Part shown: positions 27,091 through 38,745 of the stretch, piece after piece
Layout: each line of letters begins with the position of its first letter
Numbering within the stretch: the first letter of the stretch is position 1
Assembly (NCBI GenBank): GCA_013152925.1
Contig: JAADFK010000152.1
Coordinates: 1-53,227, forward strand
Source of the DNA: Acidobacteriota bacterium
GTDB taxonomy: Bacteria > Acidobacteriota > Thermoanaerobaculia > Thermoanaerobaculales > Sulfomarinibacteraceae
Direction: 5' to 3'
Length of the DNA stretch: 53,227 nucleotides
Translations under genes and position numbers: made by a program
Notes under the pieces: generated by a model
Databases searched by the model: none
Told to the model about the DNA's origin: nothing
What the model saw: the letters and a program-made list of their open reading frames with translations, nothing else

Positions 27091-27618
27091 ATGCTGGGAC
27101 GGGTAGTGTTGAGCCGGGAACAGATCGCCAACGTCATTCGGCGAATGGCCGAGGAGATCGACAGCGATCTGGAAGGCCGGTCGCCGGTGTTCATCGGGGT
27201 CCTCAAGGGCTGTGTTTACTTCTTCACGGCGTTGACCCAGGAGCTCGCTCATTCGGTGGAGGTGGACTTCATTCAGGTCTCAAGCTATGGGTCCGGAACG
27301 ACCTCCTCCGGGACGGTGATCCTGGTCAAGGACATCACCGCGGACGTCCGGGACCGTGACGTCTACCTGGTGGAAGATATCGTCGACACGGGCACGACAC
27401 TCTCGGACGTCGTCCACCTGATCAGGGCCCGCCATCCGCGCTCGGTGCAGGTGGTCACCCTGCTGTCCAAGCCGAGCCGCCGGAAGGTGGAGATTGACGT
27501 TGACTTCCTGGGCTTCGAGATCGACGACATCTTCGTCGTCGGGTTCGGCCTGGACTATGCCGAGCAGTACCGGAACCTGCCAGACATTCACGAGTTCGTC
27601 CCCGAGGGGCACGCCTGA
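27091..27618 (+). CDS. hpt: Hypoxanthine (guanine) phosphoribosyltransferase
   Basis: 175 aa, standard length. FIGVLKGCVYFFTALTQEL is the N-terminal flexible-loop region, and VYLVEDIVDTGTTLSDV is the PRPP-binding signature. DFLGFEIDDIFVVGFGLDYAEQYRNLPDI is the typical C-terminal part. The enzyme salvages hypoxanthine (and guanine) to IMP/GMP using PRPP. GGAGGTTGATC precedes ATG 27091. It starts 58 bases from the divergent helical-protein gene and is followed at 104 bases by ridA-yqeB. This places purine salvage next to a gene for maturation of purine-type Mo hydroxylases. Confidence 0.95.
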   Translation: MLGRVVLSREQIANVIRRMAEEIDSDLEGRSPVFIGVLKGCVYFFTALTQELAHSVEVDFIQVSSYGSGTTSSGTVILVKDITADVRDRDVYLVEDIVDTGTTLSDVVHLIRARHPRSVQVVTLLSKPSRRKVEIDVDFLGFEIDDIFVVGFGLDYAEQYRNLPDIHEFVPEGHA

Positions 27619-27722
27619 GCCAAGGGAACCGGGGCTCCCCCCAGCTCCCGGCTCGTCCAGGTTGGGGTACAATGCCCGCGCCCGGGGGACCGGGCACCGG
27701 GGCCGTCCCCGGAGGGGGTCTC

Positions 27723-28100
27723 ATGAGGACAGTTTCCACGGAAAGGGCGCCGGCGGCGGTCGGCCCCTACAGTCAGGGCGTGGTCGGCGCCGGTTTGATG
27801 TTCACATCCGGGCAGATTCCGCTGGATCCGGCGACCGGCCGGCTGGTGGAAGGCGGTTTTGGAGCCCAGGTCCGCCAGGCTCTGGCGAACCTGGACGCCG
27901 TGCTCCGGGCCGGGGGCTCGGACCCGACACGCGTGCTCAAGGTCACGGTGTTCCTTACCGATATGGAGCGGTTCGGCGAGCTCAACGAGGCGTACGAGGA
28001 GCTCTTCGGTGCAGCGTGCCCCGCGCGTTCCGCCGTGCAGGTGGGGCGGCTGCCGCTGGACGCCCAGGTGGAAATCGAGGCCGTGGCGGAGGTCACATGA
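27723..28100 (+). CDS. ridA: RidA family reactive-intermediate deaminase
   Basis: 125 aa. APAAVGPYSQGVVGAGLMFTSGQIPLDP at the N-terminus, then FGAQVRQALANLDAVL, VTVFLTDMERFGELNEAY and the end PARSAVQVGRLPLDAQVEIEAVA are RidA/YjgF hallmarks. Conserved Arg sits in PARSAV and Glu in VEIEAVA. RidA hydrolyses reactive 2-aminoacrylate and other enamines or imines formed by PLP enzymes. GGAGGGGG precedes ATG 27723. Its stop overlaps the ATG of yqeB, a coupling that is unusual and may be informative: Mo hydroxylases and several PLP enzymes here handle nitrogenous substrates. Confidence 0.94.
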   Translation: MRTVSTERAPAAVGPYSQGVVGAGLMFTSGQIPLDPATGRLVEGGFGAQVRQALANLDAVLRAGGSDPTRVLKVTVFLTDMERFGELNEAYEELFGAACPARSAVQVGRLPLDAQVEIEAVAEVT

Positions 28101-28972
28101 CACAACCCAACCTGCGCATCCTGATCCGTGGCGCCGGCGAGCTGGCCTCGGCCACGGCACACAAGCTCCGGACGAGCGGGTTCGGCAAGATTCTGATGCT
28201 GGAGCGGCCCTACCCCAAGGCCGTTCGGCGGAAGGTCTGCTTTTCCGAGGCGATCTTCGATGGCGTGCAACACATTCAGGGTGTGAGCGCCCGCCTGGCA
28301 GAGACGCTGGATCAGGTGGATTTCATCAACCGTCTCGGAGACATCGCCGTGTCCAGGGAATCTCTGGAACAGGCCCTCAAGGCCTGGAAGCCCGATGTCC
28401 TGATCGAGGCCGCCATGCTGCACTACAACTGGGGGTTGTCGCGGGACATGGCGCCCGTCGTCATCGCCCTGGGACCGGGCTACGTGGCCGGCGCCGACTG
28501 CCACGCCGTTGTCGACACCTTCAGGGGGCCCCAGGTGGGCGCGGTCCTCGAAGATACGGGCGAGCACCTGGTGGACGAGGAGCCGGCGAAGATCATGGGG
28601 TTCTCACGGGAACGTGTGCTCAAGGCGAGCCGGGACGGCATCTTCTTCACGCGGCGGGATATCGGTGAGGAGGTGGAGCGGGGCGAGAAGATCGGTACCG
28701 TCGTCTCCGTGTACGGCGTGGACGACTACCGGAAGGGCGTGCCCGTGGACGCCTCCAGCGCCGTGACGGCCCGCATCTCGGGCGTGATCCGGGGCCTGCT
28801 GCGGGACGGAGTCCCCGTTTCGGCCGGCGACAAGATCGGCGACATCGATCCTCGCGGCGCCACTGACGACCTGGATCACATCTCGGACAAGTCGCGCCGC
28901 GTGGCGGAGGGCGTCCTCGAGGCACTGGTCAGAATCCTGTCCGAGGCGAAACAGGGTCAACAGGCGGGTTGA
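28097..28972 (+). CDS. yqeB: Selenium-dependent molybdenum hydroxylase maturation protein YqeB
   Basis: 291 aa. The N-terminal dinucleotide-binding-like start is ILIRGAGELASATAHKLRTSGFGKILMLE, followed by RPYPKAVRRKVCFSEAIFDG and VAGADCHAVVDTFRGPQVG. The C-terminal half includes RGLLRDGVPVSAGDKIGDIDPRG, as in the EF2570/YqeB family. YqeB proteins occur with SelD and are needed, by comparative genomics, for selenium-containing molybdenum hydroxylases; their exact reaction is not established. It overlaps ridA by four bases. The partner maturation factors YqeC and MocA and the hydroxylase are not in the window. Confidence is high on family and moderate on role. Confidence 0.9.
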   Translation: MTQPNLRILIRGAGELASATAHKLRTSGFGKILMLERPYPKAVRRKVCFSEAIFDGVQHIQGVSARLAETLDQVDFINRLGDIAVSRESLEQALKAWKPDVLIEAAMLHYNWGLSRDMAPVVIALGPGYVAGADCHAVVDTFRGPQVGAVLEDTGEHLVDEEPAKIMGFSRERVLKASRDGIFFTRRDIGEEVERGEKIGTVVSVYGVDDYRKGVPVDASSAVTARISGVIRGLLRDGVPVSAGDKIGDIDPRGATDDLDHISDKSRRVAEGVLEALVRILSEAKQGQQAG

Positions 28973-29941
28973 GTGCCGAGACCGTGGCTCAACCGGACGG
29001 CGTGGCGGATTCGTCCGCCGGTGCTGGCCCTTGGAGGCGGGGGCGCCCGGGGCTTCGCCCATCTGGGTTTCCTCGAGGCGGTGGAACGCCTTGGCCTCCC
29101 CGTCGGTGGCATCGCGGGGTGCAGCGCCGGGGCTCTCATGGGTGGCATGTACCTGGCCTATGGATCGGTCGAGGCTGTCCTGAAGCGATGGAACGAGGCC
29201 TTCGAGAGAAAGCTCGTCAATCCCGTTCCAGCCTTCGGCGGTGCCGACAATGATGGGGAGCCGGAGGACCATCCCTTGCTTCGGGCCGCCAGGAGAATCC
29301 GGGATCGCGTCATCATCACCCTGGCGGTCAACCGGAGCACGGTCCTGGAAGGCGAGGAATTCGAGGAGGCCACGGAGTTCCTGGTCCCGGACATCTCCAT
29401 CGAGGAGCTGCCGGTCCCCTTCGTAGCCGTGGCGACGGATCTGGCGAGCGGTGCCGAGGTGCGCCTCCGGACGGGGTCGCTCCGGCGGGCTGTGATGGCT
29501 TCCTCGGCCATCCCCTCCCTGGTGCCGCCGGTGGAGATCGATGGCAGGCCGCTAGTCGATGGCGGCGTCGTGGCGGAGGTTCCCGTGGGAGCCGCCCGGG
29601 AGCTCGGCTGGCCGGTGGTGGCCGTGGACATCTCCCAGGAGCTGCCTCCCTACCGCCGGGATCGTCTGGTTCTGGAGACCATGAACCGTACCCAGGCGAT
29701 GACGTCGGCTCTCCTGCGTGCGTGCCAGCTCCAGGACGCGACCGCCGTGGTCCGTCCGCCGGTGGGCCCGCTCGTGTGGTCGGCGTGGGACCACTGGGAG
29801 GAGATGCTCGAGGCCGGCCGGAAGGCCGCCCGCGGCTTCCTCGGCGAGCCCAGGGACGGCGACCGGCCGGCCGGCGGCGCCCCGGCATCCTCCGGCGGGG
29901 TGGCGGACCCGGAGGTCCCAGTCGCGGGAGAGGAGAGCTGA
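28973..29941 (+). CDS. Patatin-like phospholipase
   Basis: 322 aa. LALGGGGARGFAHLGFLEAV is the oxyanion loop, GCSAGALMGGMY holds the nucleophile serine (GxSxG), and LVDGGVVAEVPV supplies the catalytic aspartate (DGG). This resembles RssA/YchK-type bacterial patatins, which act as membrane-associated lipid acyl hydrolases. The C-terminal 40 residues are low-complexity. The GTG start directly follows the yqeB stop, so it is probably in the ridA-yqeB operon, though the ribosome binding site is weak (GGCGGG). Substrate is unknown. Confidence 0.88.
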   Translation: MPRPWLNRTAWRIRPPVLALGGGGARGFAHLGFLEAVERLGLPVGGIAGCSAGALMGGMYLAYGSVEAVLKRWNEAFERKLVNPVPAFGGADNDGEPEDHPLLRAARRIRDRVIITLAVNRSTVLEGEEFEEATEFLVPDISIEELPVPFVAVATDLASGAEVRLRTGSLRRAVMASSAIPSLVPPVEIDGRPLVDGGVVAEVPVGAARELGWPVVAVDISQELPPYRRDRLVLETMNRTQAMTSALLRACQLQDATAVVRPPVGPLVWSAWDHWEEMLEAGRKAARGFLGEPRDGDRPAGGAPASSGGVADPEVPVAGEES

Positions 29942-30138
29942 GGCCCCTTCCTCACCAGCCTTCGAGGAGTCTCCGCCATCGTCATTTCTCCGGGTGGCAA
30001 CGGTCTTCCGCGGTCGTGCCGGGCCGGCGCATCGCCATGGCGGGCGCCTCCCCCTTCGGCGGTCGTCCTTGACTGGGACGGCCCCCACCGGGACAATGAG
30101 CTGTGGCCGCCGCCCGGTCGAGGAAGGGGGGAGACAAC

Positions 30139-30681
30139 ATGGTCAAGCGAAGCGTGGGAATGGCCGTCGTCATTCTCCTGGTGACGGCAGTGGCCTCCGC
30201 CGGCAGCTTCAGCCTCTTCGGGTTCGCCTGGGACCAGGCTGATGTGGGAACCCTGGGGGGTGGCGGGCTCCGGCTGACCAGCGGTGCCGGAGGCTGGCTG
30301 ATCGATCTGACCTTCAGCTACGGGAACAAACAGTACTCCCTCCCGGAGTTGAGCTACCAGGGACGGTTCAAGATCCTCCCCGTCGATCTTGGGGTCCGGT
30401 ACACCTCCCCCTATCCCCACCTGGTGCGCCCCTATGCCGGAGGGGGCATCACCTACAGCTTCATCAACATCACCACGGGAAAGGCCAACAACAAGTGGGG
30501 TCTGTACGGCGTCGGCGGGCTCTACATCGGCAACATCCGGACCGTCGACTTCTTCATCGAGGCCATGTACCGCTCCATGAATGCCACGAGGATCACCTTC
30601 CGCGGTTACGACTGGGAGGCCTCGACCAAGGTCAACGCATCAGGGTGGCAGGGCAGCCTGGGCGTCACCTTCCATCTGTGA
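30139..30681 (+). CDS. Small outer-membrane beta-barrel protein
   Basis: 180 aa. A signal peptide (MVKRSVGMAVVILLVTAVASA) is followed by alternating strands rich in Gly and aromatics: GWLIDLTFSYGNKQYSL, ILPVDLGVRYTSPY, RPYAGGGITYSFINI, FFIEAMYRSM. It ends in a barrel-type last strand, GSLGVTFHL. Size and pattern suit an 8-stranded barrel like OmpW/OmpX. GGGGGAGA lies before ATG 30139. Function is unknown; no ligand motif is evident. Confidence 0.8.
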   Translation: MVKRSVGMAVVILLVTAVASAGSFSLFGFAWDQADVGTLGGGGLRLTSGAGGWLIDLTFSYGNKQYSLPELSYQGRFKILPVDLGVRYTSPYPHLVRPYAGGGITYSFINITTGKANNKWGLYGVGGLYIGNIRTVDFFIEAMYRSMNATRITFRGYDWEASTKVNASGWQGSLGVTFHL

Positions 30682-30744
30682 GCCAGGGGCACACCGCGGG
30701 TGATCATCGCTCCGTCCGGATCACGATCTTGAGGGAGGCACACG

Positions 30745-31110
30745 GTGACGGACCGTCCCATCGATGACTTTCGCAGGGAACGCCGGGAGCTCAACGAGCT
30801 CGTGTTGGAACACGCGGGCCTGGAGATCAAGCGCTTCTTCAGCCTGGACTCCCAGAGCTACCGCGAGGGCGCCTTGCCGGTGCGGACCAAGGAGATGTTG
30901 GGCCTGGTGGCCTCGCTGGTGTTGCGCTGCGACGACTGTGTCCTCTACCACCTGGACCGGTGCCGCGAGGAGGGGGTGCGGGACGAAGAGCTGATGGAGG
31001 TCCTTGGGATCGGCCTGGTGGTGGGTGGTTCCATCACAATTCCTCATCTTCGCCGTGCGGTCAAGGCCTGGGTGGAGCTGGGCCGCAGGGACCCGACCAC
31101 CGGACCGTAG
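30745..31110 (+). CDS. Carboxymuconolactone decarboxylase / AhpD-like protein
   Basis: 121 aa. The AhpD-like core appears as PVRTKEMLGLVASLVLRCDDCVLYHLDRC, with the redox CxxC and the following histidine, then GIGLVVGGSITIPHLRRAV. CMD-family proteins of this size with CxxCxxxH are usually small peroxidase or disulfide-reductase-type enzymes rather than true lactone decarboxylases. The GTG start at 30745 is preceded by GAGGGAGG (30731-30738). It converges with nrdJ, 84 bases apart; a redox link to the ribonucleotide reductase is conceivable but unproven. Confidence 0.87.
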   Translation: MTDRPIDDFRRERRELNELVLEHAGLEIKRFFSLDSQSYREGALPVRTKEMLGLVASLVLRCDDCVLYHLDRCREEGVRDEELMEVLGIGLVVGGSITIPHLRRAVKAWVELGRRDPTTGP

Positions 31111-31194
31111 AACGCGGCCGACGCGCGGGACCCCGGACCGCCGGGTTGGGCGAGGATGTCCCTCGCCGTGAACCCGGACTCTCGATCCCGGCCG

Positions 31195-34701
<3,507 letters not shown>

Positions 34702-34798
34702 GCCGTCCCTACCTCCCCAAAAGAATGAGCTCCCACGCCGTCGCGGAAAAATGGGCCTCGAAAAGTCCATGAAACCGTCCGCGTTGCGTTGATGGACA

Positions 34799-34845
34799 GC
34801 ACTATATCTTGGGGTTGAGGGAAGTGTCAACACCAGATGTTGTGG
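34799..34845 (-). promoter_or_regulatory. Tandem NrdR boxes upstream of nrdJ
   Basis: Two 16-mers, GCACTATATCTTGGGG (34799-34814) and ACACCAGATGTTGTGG (34830-34845) on the plus strand, match the NrdR box pattern (ACACwAtATwTwGtGt). Their starts are 31 bp apart, the helical spacing known for NrdR pairs. One covers the -10 and the other the -35. Confidence 0.78.
34801..34830 (-). promoter_or_regulatory. nrdJ promoter (TTGACA-N18-TATAGT)
   Basis: On the minus strand TTGACA (34830-34825) is a perfect -35, 18 bp before TATAGT (34806-34801), a 5/6 -10. The start would be near 34794, with a 5' leader of about 93 bases. Confidence 0.8.
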
Positions 34846-34962
34846 TTCGGCGACCTTTTTCTAAACCTCTGAAAACGGCACAGATGGGCTGGTCAGCTCA
34901 GCGGTTCATCAGCTTTGCCAATGGTCGGCCGGTCCGAGAGAGGGCGGTTAGCACTTCCCCGC

Positions 34963-34982
34963 GGCAGGGTCAAGACCCTGCC
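34963..34982 (-). terminator. Hairpin after the SDR dehydrogenase gene
   Basis: GGCAGGGTC (34963-34971) pairs perfectly with GACCCTGCC (34974-34982). CCCC/GGGG flanks extend it after an internal mismatch. No T-run follows, so factor-assisted termination or mRNA protection is as likely as intrinsic termination. Confidence 0.45.
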
Positions 34983-35012
34983 CGGGGGAACCGGGATGGA
35001 GTGTGATGGAGG

Positions 35013-36032
35013 TCAGTGGCCGTAGCGCGCGGCGATGTGTGGGAAGAGATAGTCGTGGAAGGCCTCCCGGAAACCGTAGCGCGGGGAGAGCCCCCAGTCC
35101 GTCCGGGCGGCCGAGTCGTCCACGTCCTCCGGCCACGAATCGACGATGGCCTGCCGCTTGAGGTCGGGCTCGAAGCGGATGTCGGCTTCCGGGAAACCTT
35201 CGAGCACCATCTGCCGGATCTCCTCGGCGGAGGGATTGAAGGCTCCGATGTTGTAGACGTTGTAGCGGAGGCGTGTCCGTTCGGCCCGCGCCAGCGCCAG
35301 GAGAGCGTCCACGGCGTCCGGCATGGCCATGAAGGGAATCCGGGTGTCGGGTCGCACGAAGCAGGCGTAGGGCTCACCGCGGGCGGCGGCGTGAATCATC
35401 TCCGGCGCGTAGTCCGAGGTGCCGCCGGAGGGTACGGTCTCGGCGCTGATCAGGCCCGGGAAACGGATGGCCCGGAAGTCGACCTTGCCCGAGAGCTTTT
35501 CCGCCGCCAGTTGCTTGTAGTGGTGGTTGAAGTAGCGCCCCAGGTGCTCGCAGTAGAGCTTGTTGCAGCCGTACATGGTGGTGGGGACGTTCCACTCGTG
35601 TTCCCTGACCTTGCCCGCACGGCCCCGGGTCTCGAGGTCCGGCAGGCCGTAGGCGGCGATGGAGCTGGGGTAGAGGAACACCACGGCGCGGCCGTGGGAT
35701 TCTCCCTGCTTCTGGGCGAAGTCCAGGACGTTGAGGGTGCCCTCCACGTTGACCTGGTGGGCTGTCACGGGGGTGAACTCACCGCGCGTGGAGAGGAGGG
35801 CCGCCAGGTGGAAGACCATGTCCACCTCGTACTCCGACAGGATCCTCTCCAGCAGGTTGGTGTCGAGGATGGAGCCGGTGAGCTCCCTGCTAACCCTGTC
35901 ATGGAGCGAGGCGTCCAGCGGGTTGAGGTCGATGGTAATGATCGCCGGCCGGCTCTCCTCCCAGAGCCGCTCGATCAAACCGTGACCGATCTCGCCGCCG
36001 GCGCCGGTGATCAGGATGACGGGCTTGCGCAT
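35013..36032 (-). CDS. SDR-type L-threonine 3-dehydrogenase-like NAD-dependent epimerase/dehydrogenase
   Basis: 339 aa extended SDR. The N-terminal NAD motif is ITGAGGEIGHGL, and LNPLD follows strand 2. The YxxxK pair is in TTMYGCNKLYCEHL. IRFPGLISAETVPSGGTSDYAPEMI and RPDTRIPFMAMPDAVDALL match the GalE-like threonine dehydrogenases, which oxidise threonine to 2-amino-3-ketobutyrate. GGAGG precedes ATG 36032; an in-frame extension of 68 codons upstream is Pro/Gly noise. No Kbl (ketobutyrate CoA ligase) gene is adjacent, so a different epimerase substrate cannot be excluded. Confidence 0.8.
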   Translation of the reverse strand: MRKPVILITGAGGEIGHGLIERLWEESRPAIITIDLNPLDASLHDRVSRELTGSILDTNLLERILSEYEVDMVFHLAALLSTRGEFTPVTAHQVNVEGTLNVLDFAQKQGESHGRAVVFLYPSSIAAYGLPDLETRGRAGKVREHEWNVPTTMYGCNKLYCEHLGRYFNHHYKQLAAEKLSGKVDFRAIRFPGLISAETVPSGGTSDYAPEMIHAAARGEPYACFVRPDTRIPFMAMPDAVDALLALARAERTRLRYNVYNIGAFNPSAEEIRQMVLEGFPEADIRFEPDLKRQAIVDSWPEDVDDSAARTDWGLSPRYGFREAFHDYLFPHIAARYGH

Positions 36033-36369
36033 GGTGCCTCCCGGCCCAGGTTCGGGGCCGCCGTCAAGAGTGGCGAAGCGGCAGGGGAGTGTCAAGGGGT
36101 GAGGCGGCCCTGGTCCTGGGGCCGGAGGCCCAAGGCGCCGCGGAGAGAACGGGCCGCCTCTCCGGCCGCCTCGCGGTTCGAAAGGGCCGCGTGCTCCAGA
36201 GGAGCACGGCCCACCATTCCGGCTGAAACCTCGCACAGCGGCGGCTGCCGCCGGGTTGCCCGGGCCGGAAGCGGAACCCGGGGTCCAGGAGACGGCGCAC
36301 CGGTGGGGAACCTTTCGGAGTCGGCTTGCGTATTCCTGTTGGACTGTGACGGTCCCATGGAGGCGACTG
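36033..36369. other. Divergent intergenic region with a hairpin
   Basis: No gene is supported. GGGCC-GC-GTGCTCC-AGA-GGAGCAC-GGCCC (36184-36212) folds into a stem of 7 plus 5 pairs with a 2-base bulge and a 3-base loop. It has no T-run and could be a regulatory hairpin or a repeat remnant. Promoters for both flanking genes must lie here, but I see no confident hexamers. Confidence 0.45.
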
Positions 36370-37476
36370 ATGGCGAAGCTGGTGCGAAGGGTCCTGATTC
36401 TGATGGTGTTGGGGGTGGCGGGTTACGGTGCGTACGCGGGATTGATGGCCAAACGGCACGAGAAACCGGCGTGGACGACGGTCAAGGTCAGCCGGGGGGA
36501 CATCACCGAGAAGGCGCTGGCCGTCGGCCAGATCGAGCCGCGGGACCAGATTCACGTCAAGTCCAAGATCTCGGGCATCGTCAAGCGTTGCTTCGTGGAG
36601 GTTGGTGATACCGTGAAGAGGGACGATCCGCTTTTCGAGATCGCGCCCGACCCGACTCCCCAACAGCTCCTCAACGTGGACAACCGGCTTCGCCAGGCCG
36701 AGGCGACCTTCGCCAAGGCCAAGGCGGATTACGAGCGGGGGCGCTCCCTGAGCTCGAGGGGTTTGCTCGCCGAGGGCGATCTGGACGGTCTCAAGGAGGC
36801 CTTCGAGCTGGCCAGGGTGGGCCTGGCCGAGGCTCGGGCCAATCGGGAGCTGACCCGCCACGGCAAGGTCTCCACCGGTGGAACGCGAGTCGAGACGGTC
36901 ATCAGAGCGCCGGCTTCGGGGACCGTATTGACCCGTCTGGTGAACGAGGGCGACCCGGTGGTTCCCCTGACCTCGTACCAGCCGGGTACCGACCTGGCGA
37001 CGATCGCCGACATGGGGGACCTGCTGTTCAAGGGGACGGTGGACGAGATCGATGTGGGAAAGGTCGCCATCGGTATGCCCTGCCGGATCAAGGTCGGAGC
37101 CCTGCCGGACACAGCGGTGCACGGGCGGCTGGCCCGGATCGCCCCCCAGGCGACCAAGGGCGAAGGCTCGACACGCTTCAACGTGGAGATCGAGCTGGCG
37201 CCCCATGACGGCGTGATACTGCGGGCCGGCTACTCTGCCAACGCCGACATCATCATCCGGGAAAAGAAGGGCGTCCTCCTGATTCCGGAGCGGCTGGTCA
37301 CCTTCGGCAAGGGCGGGAAGAAGGCCACGGTGGAGGTGCCCCCGAAACAACCCAAGGGCAAGCCGAGGAACGTGACGGTCACGCTGGGTCTTTCCGATGG
37401 GCTCAATGTGGAGGTGCTGACCGGTCTCTCCGAGGGCCAGGAGGTCGTCCAGCGGCCGCCCAAGGAGATCTCGTGA
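36370..37476 (+). CDS. MacA-like periplasmic adaptor (membrane fusion protein)
   Basis: 368 aa. One N-terminal membrane anchor (residues 7-25) is followed by the first lipoyl half with VSRGDITEKALAVGQIEPRDQIHVKSKISG and a helical hairpin (about 90-165, NRLRQAEATFAKAKADYERG). The second lipoyl half has IRAPASGTVLTRLVNEGDPV, and beta-barrel and membrane-proximal domains end in GLSEGQEVVQRP. It would bridge the inner-membrane ABC exporter to an outer-membrane channel. GGAGGCGACTG precedes ATG 36370. It is first of four co-directional genes with gaps of 9-31 bases. No TolC gene is included. Confidence 0.9.
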   Translation: MAKLVRRVLILMVLGVAGYGAYAGLMAKRHEKPAWTTVKVSRGDITEKALAVGQIEPRDQIHVKSKISGIVKRCFVEVGDTVKRDDPLFEIAPDPTPQQLLNVDNRLRQAEATFAKAKADYERGRSLSSRGLLAEGDLDGLKEAFELARVGLAEARANRELTRHGKVSTGGTRVETVIRAPASGTVLTRLVNEGDPVVPLTSYQPGTDLATIADMGDLLFKGTVDEIDVGKVAIGMPCRIKVGALPDTAVHGRLARIAPQATKGEGSTRFNVEIELAPHDGVILRAGYSANADIIIREKKGVLLIPERLVTFGKGGKKATVEVPPKQPKGKPRNVTVTLGLSDGLNVEVLTGLSEGQEVVQRPPKEIS

Positions 37477-37507
37477 CGGGAGGCCGGCGTTCCGCGGGAG
37501 GTCCAGG

Positions 37508-38737
37508 GTGAGCCTCCAGGCCTTCTTCCGCCAGCTGGGGCGCGACCTGGTGACCCAGAAGCTGCGCACCTTCCTGACGGTGTTCGGTATCACATGGGGA
37601 ACGGTGGCCGTCAGCCTGCTCCTGGCCTTCGGTCTGGGCTTGCAGCGCCAACAGACCCGATCCATGGCCGGGCTGGGCGATCGAATCGTCATCGCCTGGC
37701 CCTCCAGGACCTCGAAGCCGTGGCAGGGGGTGGACCGCGGGCGGCGGATCCTCATGCGCGGCGAGGACATCCTCTTCCTCGAGCGTTCCGTGCCTGGGGT
37801 CGCCGCCATCTCTCCGGAGATGAGCACGGAGCTCAAGGCCCGGTGGGGAACGAAGGTGAGGGCGGTCAGAGTCTCGGGCGTCTGGCCGTCCTACGGCGCC
37901 ATGCGCAACATGATTCCCCAGGAGGGGGGGCGGTTCATCGACGCGCTGGACCAGGCGAGGCGTCGCCGTGTGGTGTTCGTTGGCAACGAGATCGCCGGCG
38001 ACCTCTTCGGGACCCAGGACGCCGTGGGCAAGGTCGTCCAGCTGGGCGGGTCACCGTTCACCGTCATCGGTGTCCTCCAGCCCAAGGAGCAGGATTCCGC
38101 CTATTCTGGACGGGACCACAGCAAGTTCGTCATCCCGGAGAGCACATTCCGCGCCCTGACGGGGCGACGGTACCTCGACGACTTCATCTACAAGGCCGAA
38201 CGGCCCAAGCTCAACGCCTCCCTGACGCTGCGGATCCGGAACACGCTGGCCCGGCGGATGCACTTCGATCCCAGCGACGACCAGGCGATCCAGGTCTGGG
38301 ATACCACGGAGATGTTCCAGTTCTTCGACACCTTCATGCTGGCCTTCAACGTTTTTCTGGGAGTCATGGGTCTCCTGACCCTCGTGGTGGGCGGGATCGG
38401 CGTCTCCAACATCATGAACGTGGTCGTGGATGAAAGGACGCGGGAGATTGGCATCAAGATGGCCCTGGGCGCCAAGGGGCGGACGATCCTGTTGCAGTTT
38501 CTGGCCGAGACCCTCGTGATCACGGCGGCCGGTGGCGCGGCCGGCCTGCTCCTGGCCTTTGGTATCTGCCGTGGCGTCTCCCACCTGGGTCTGGAGAAAA
38601 CCATCGGCAACCCCGTCCTCTCCCCGGGCATAGCCATCCTGACGACCGTAAGCCTGGGGCTGATCGGTTTCATCGCGGGCTACTTCCCGGCCCGTGATGC
38701 CGCCCGCCTCGATCCTGTCGTGGCCATGAAGGTGTAG
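37508..38737 (+). CDS. MacB/FtsX-type ABC exporter permease 1
   Basis: 409 aa. TM1 lies near residues 22-45 (FLTVFGITWGTVAVSLLLAFGLGL), then a large periplasmic MacB-PCD domain with GGRFIDALDQ, VVFVGNEIAGDLFG and GSPFTVIGVLQP. Three C-terminal TMs include GVMGLLTLVVGGIGVSNIMN, then ERTREIGIKMALGAKGR (cytoplasmic coupling motif) and GYFPARDAARLDPVVAM. There is no ATPase domain, unlike MacB; the ATPase is a separate downstream gene. The GTG start at 37508 follows GGAGGTCCAG. Confidence 0.9.
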   Translation: MSLQAFFRQLGRDLVTQKLRTFLTVFGITWGTVAVSLLLAFGLGLQRQQTRSMAGLGDRIVIAWPSRTSKPWQGVDRGRRILMRGEDILFLERSVPGVAAISPEMSTELKARWGTKVRAVRVSGVWPSYGAMRNMIPQEGGRFIDALDQARRRRVVFVGNEIAGDLFGTQDAVGKVVQLGGSPFTVIGVLQPKEQDSAYSGRDHSKFVIPESTFRALTGRRYLDDFIYKAERPKLNASLTLRIRNTLARRMHFDPSDDQAIQVWDTTEMFQFFDTFMLAFNVFLGVMGLLTLVVGGIGVSNIMNVVVDERTREIGIKMALGAKGRTILLQFLAETLVITAAGGAAGLLLAFGICRGVSHLGLEKTIGNPVLSPGIAILTTVSLGLIGFIAGYFPARDAARLDPVVAMKV

Positions 38738-38745
38738 GAGGAATC

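Noticed and set aside
34702-34850. Cobalamin riboswitch upstream of the B12-dependent reductase
   Set aside because: The 5' leader is only about 93 bases and lacks a B12-box-like core; the NrdR-like pair explains the region better.
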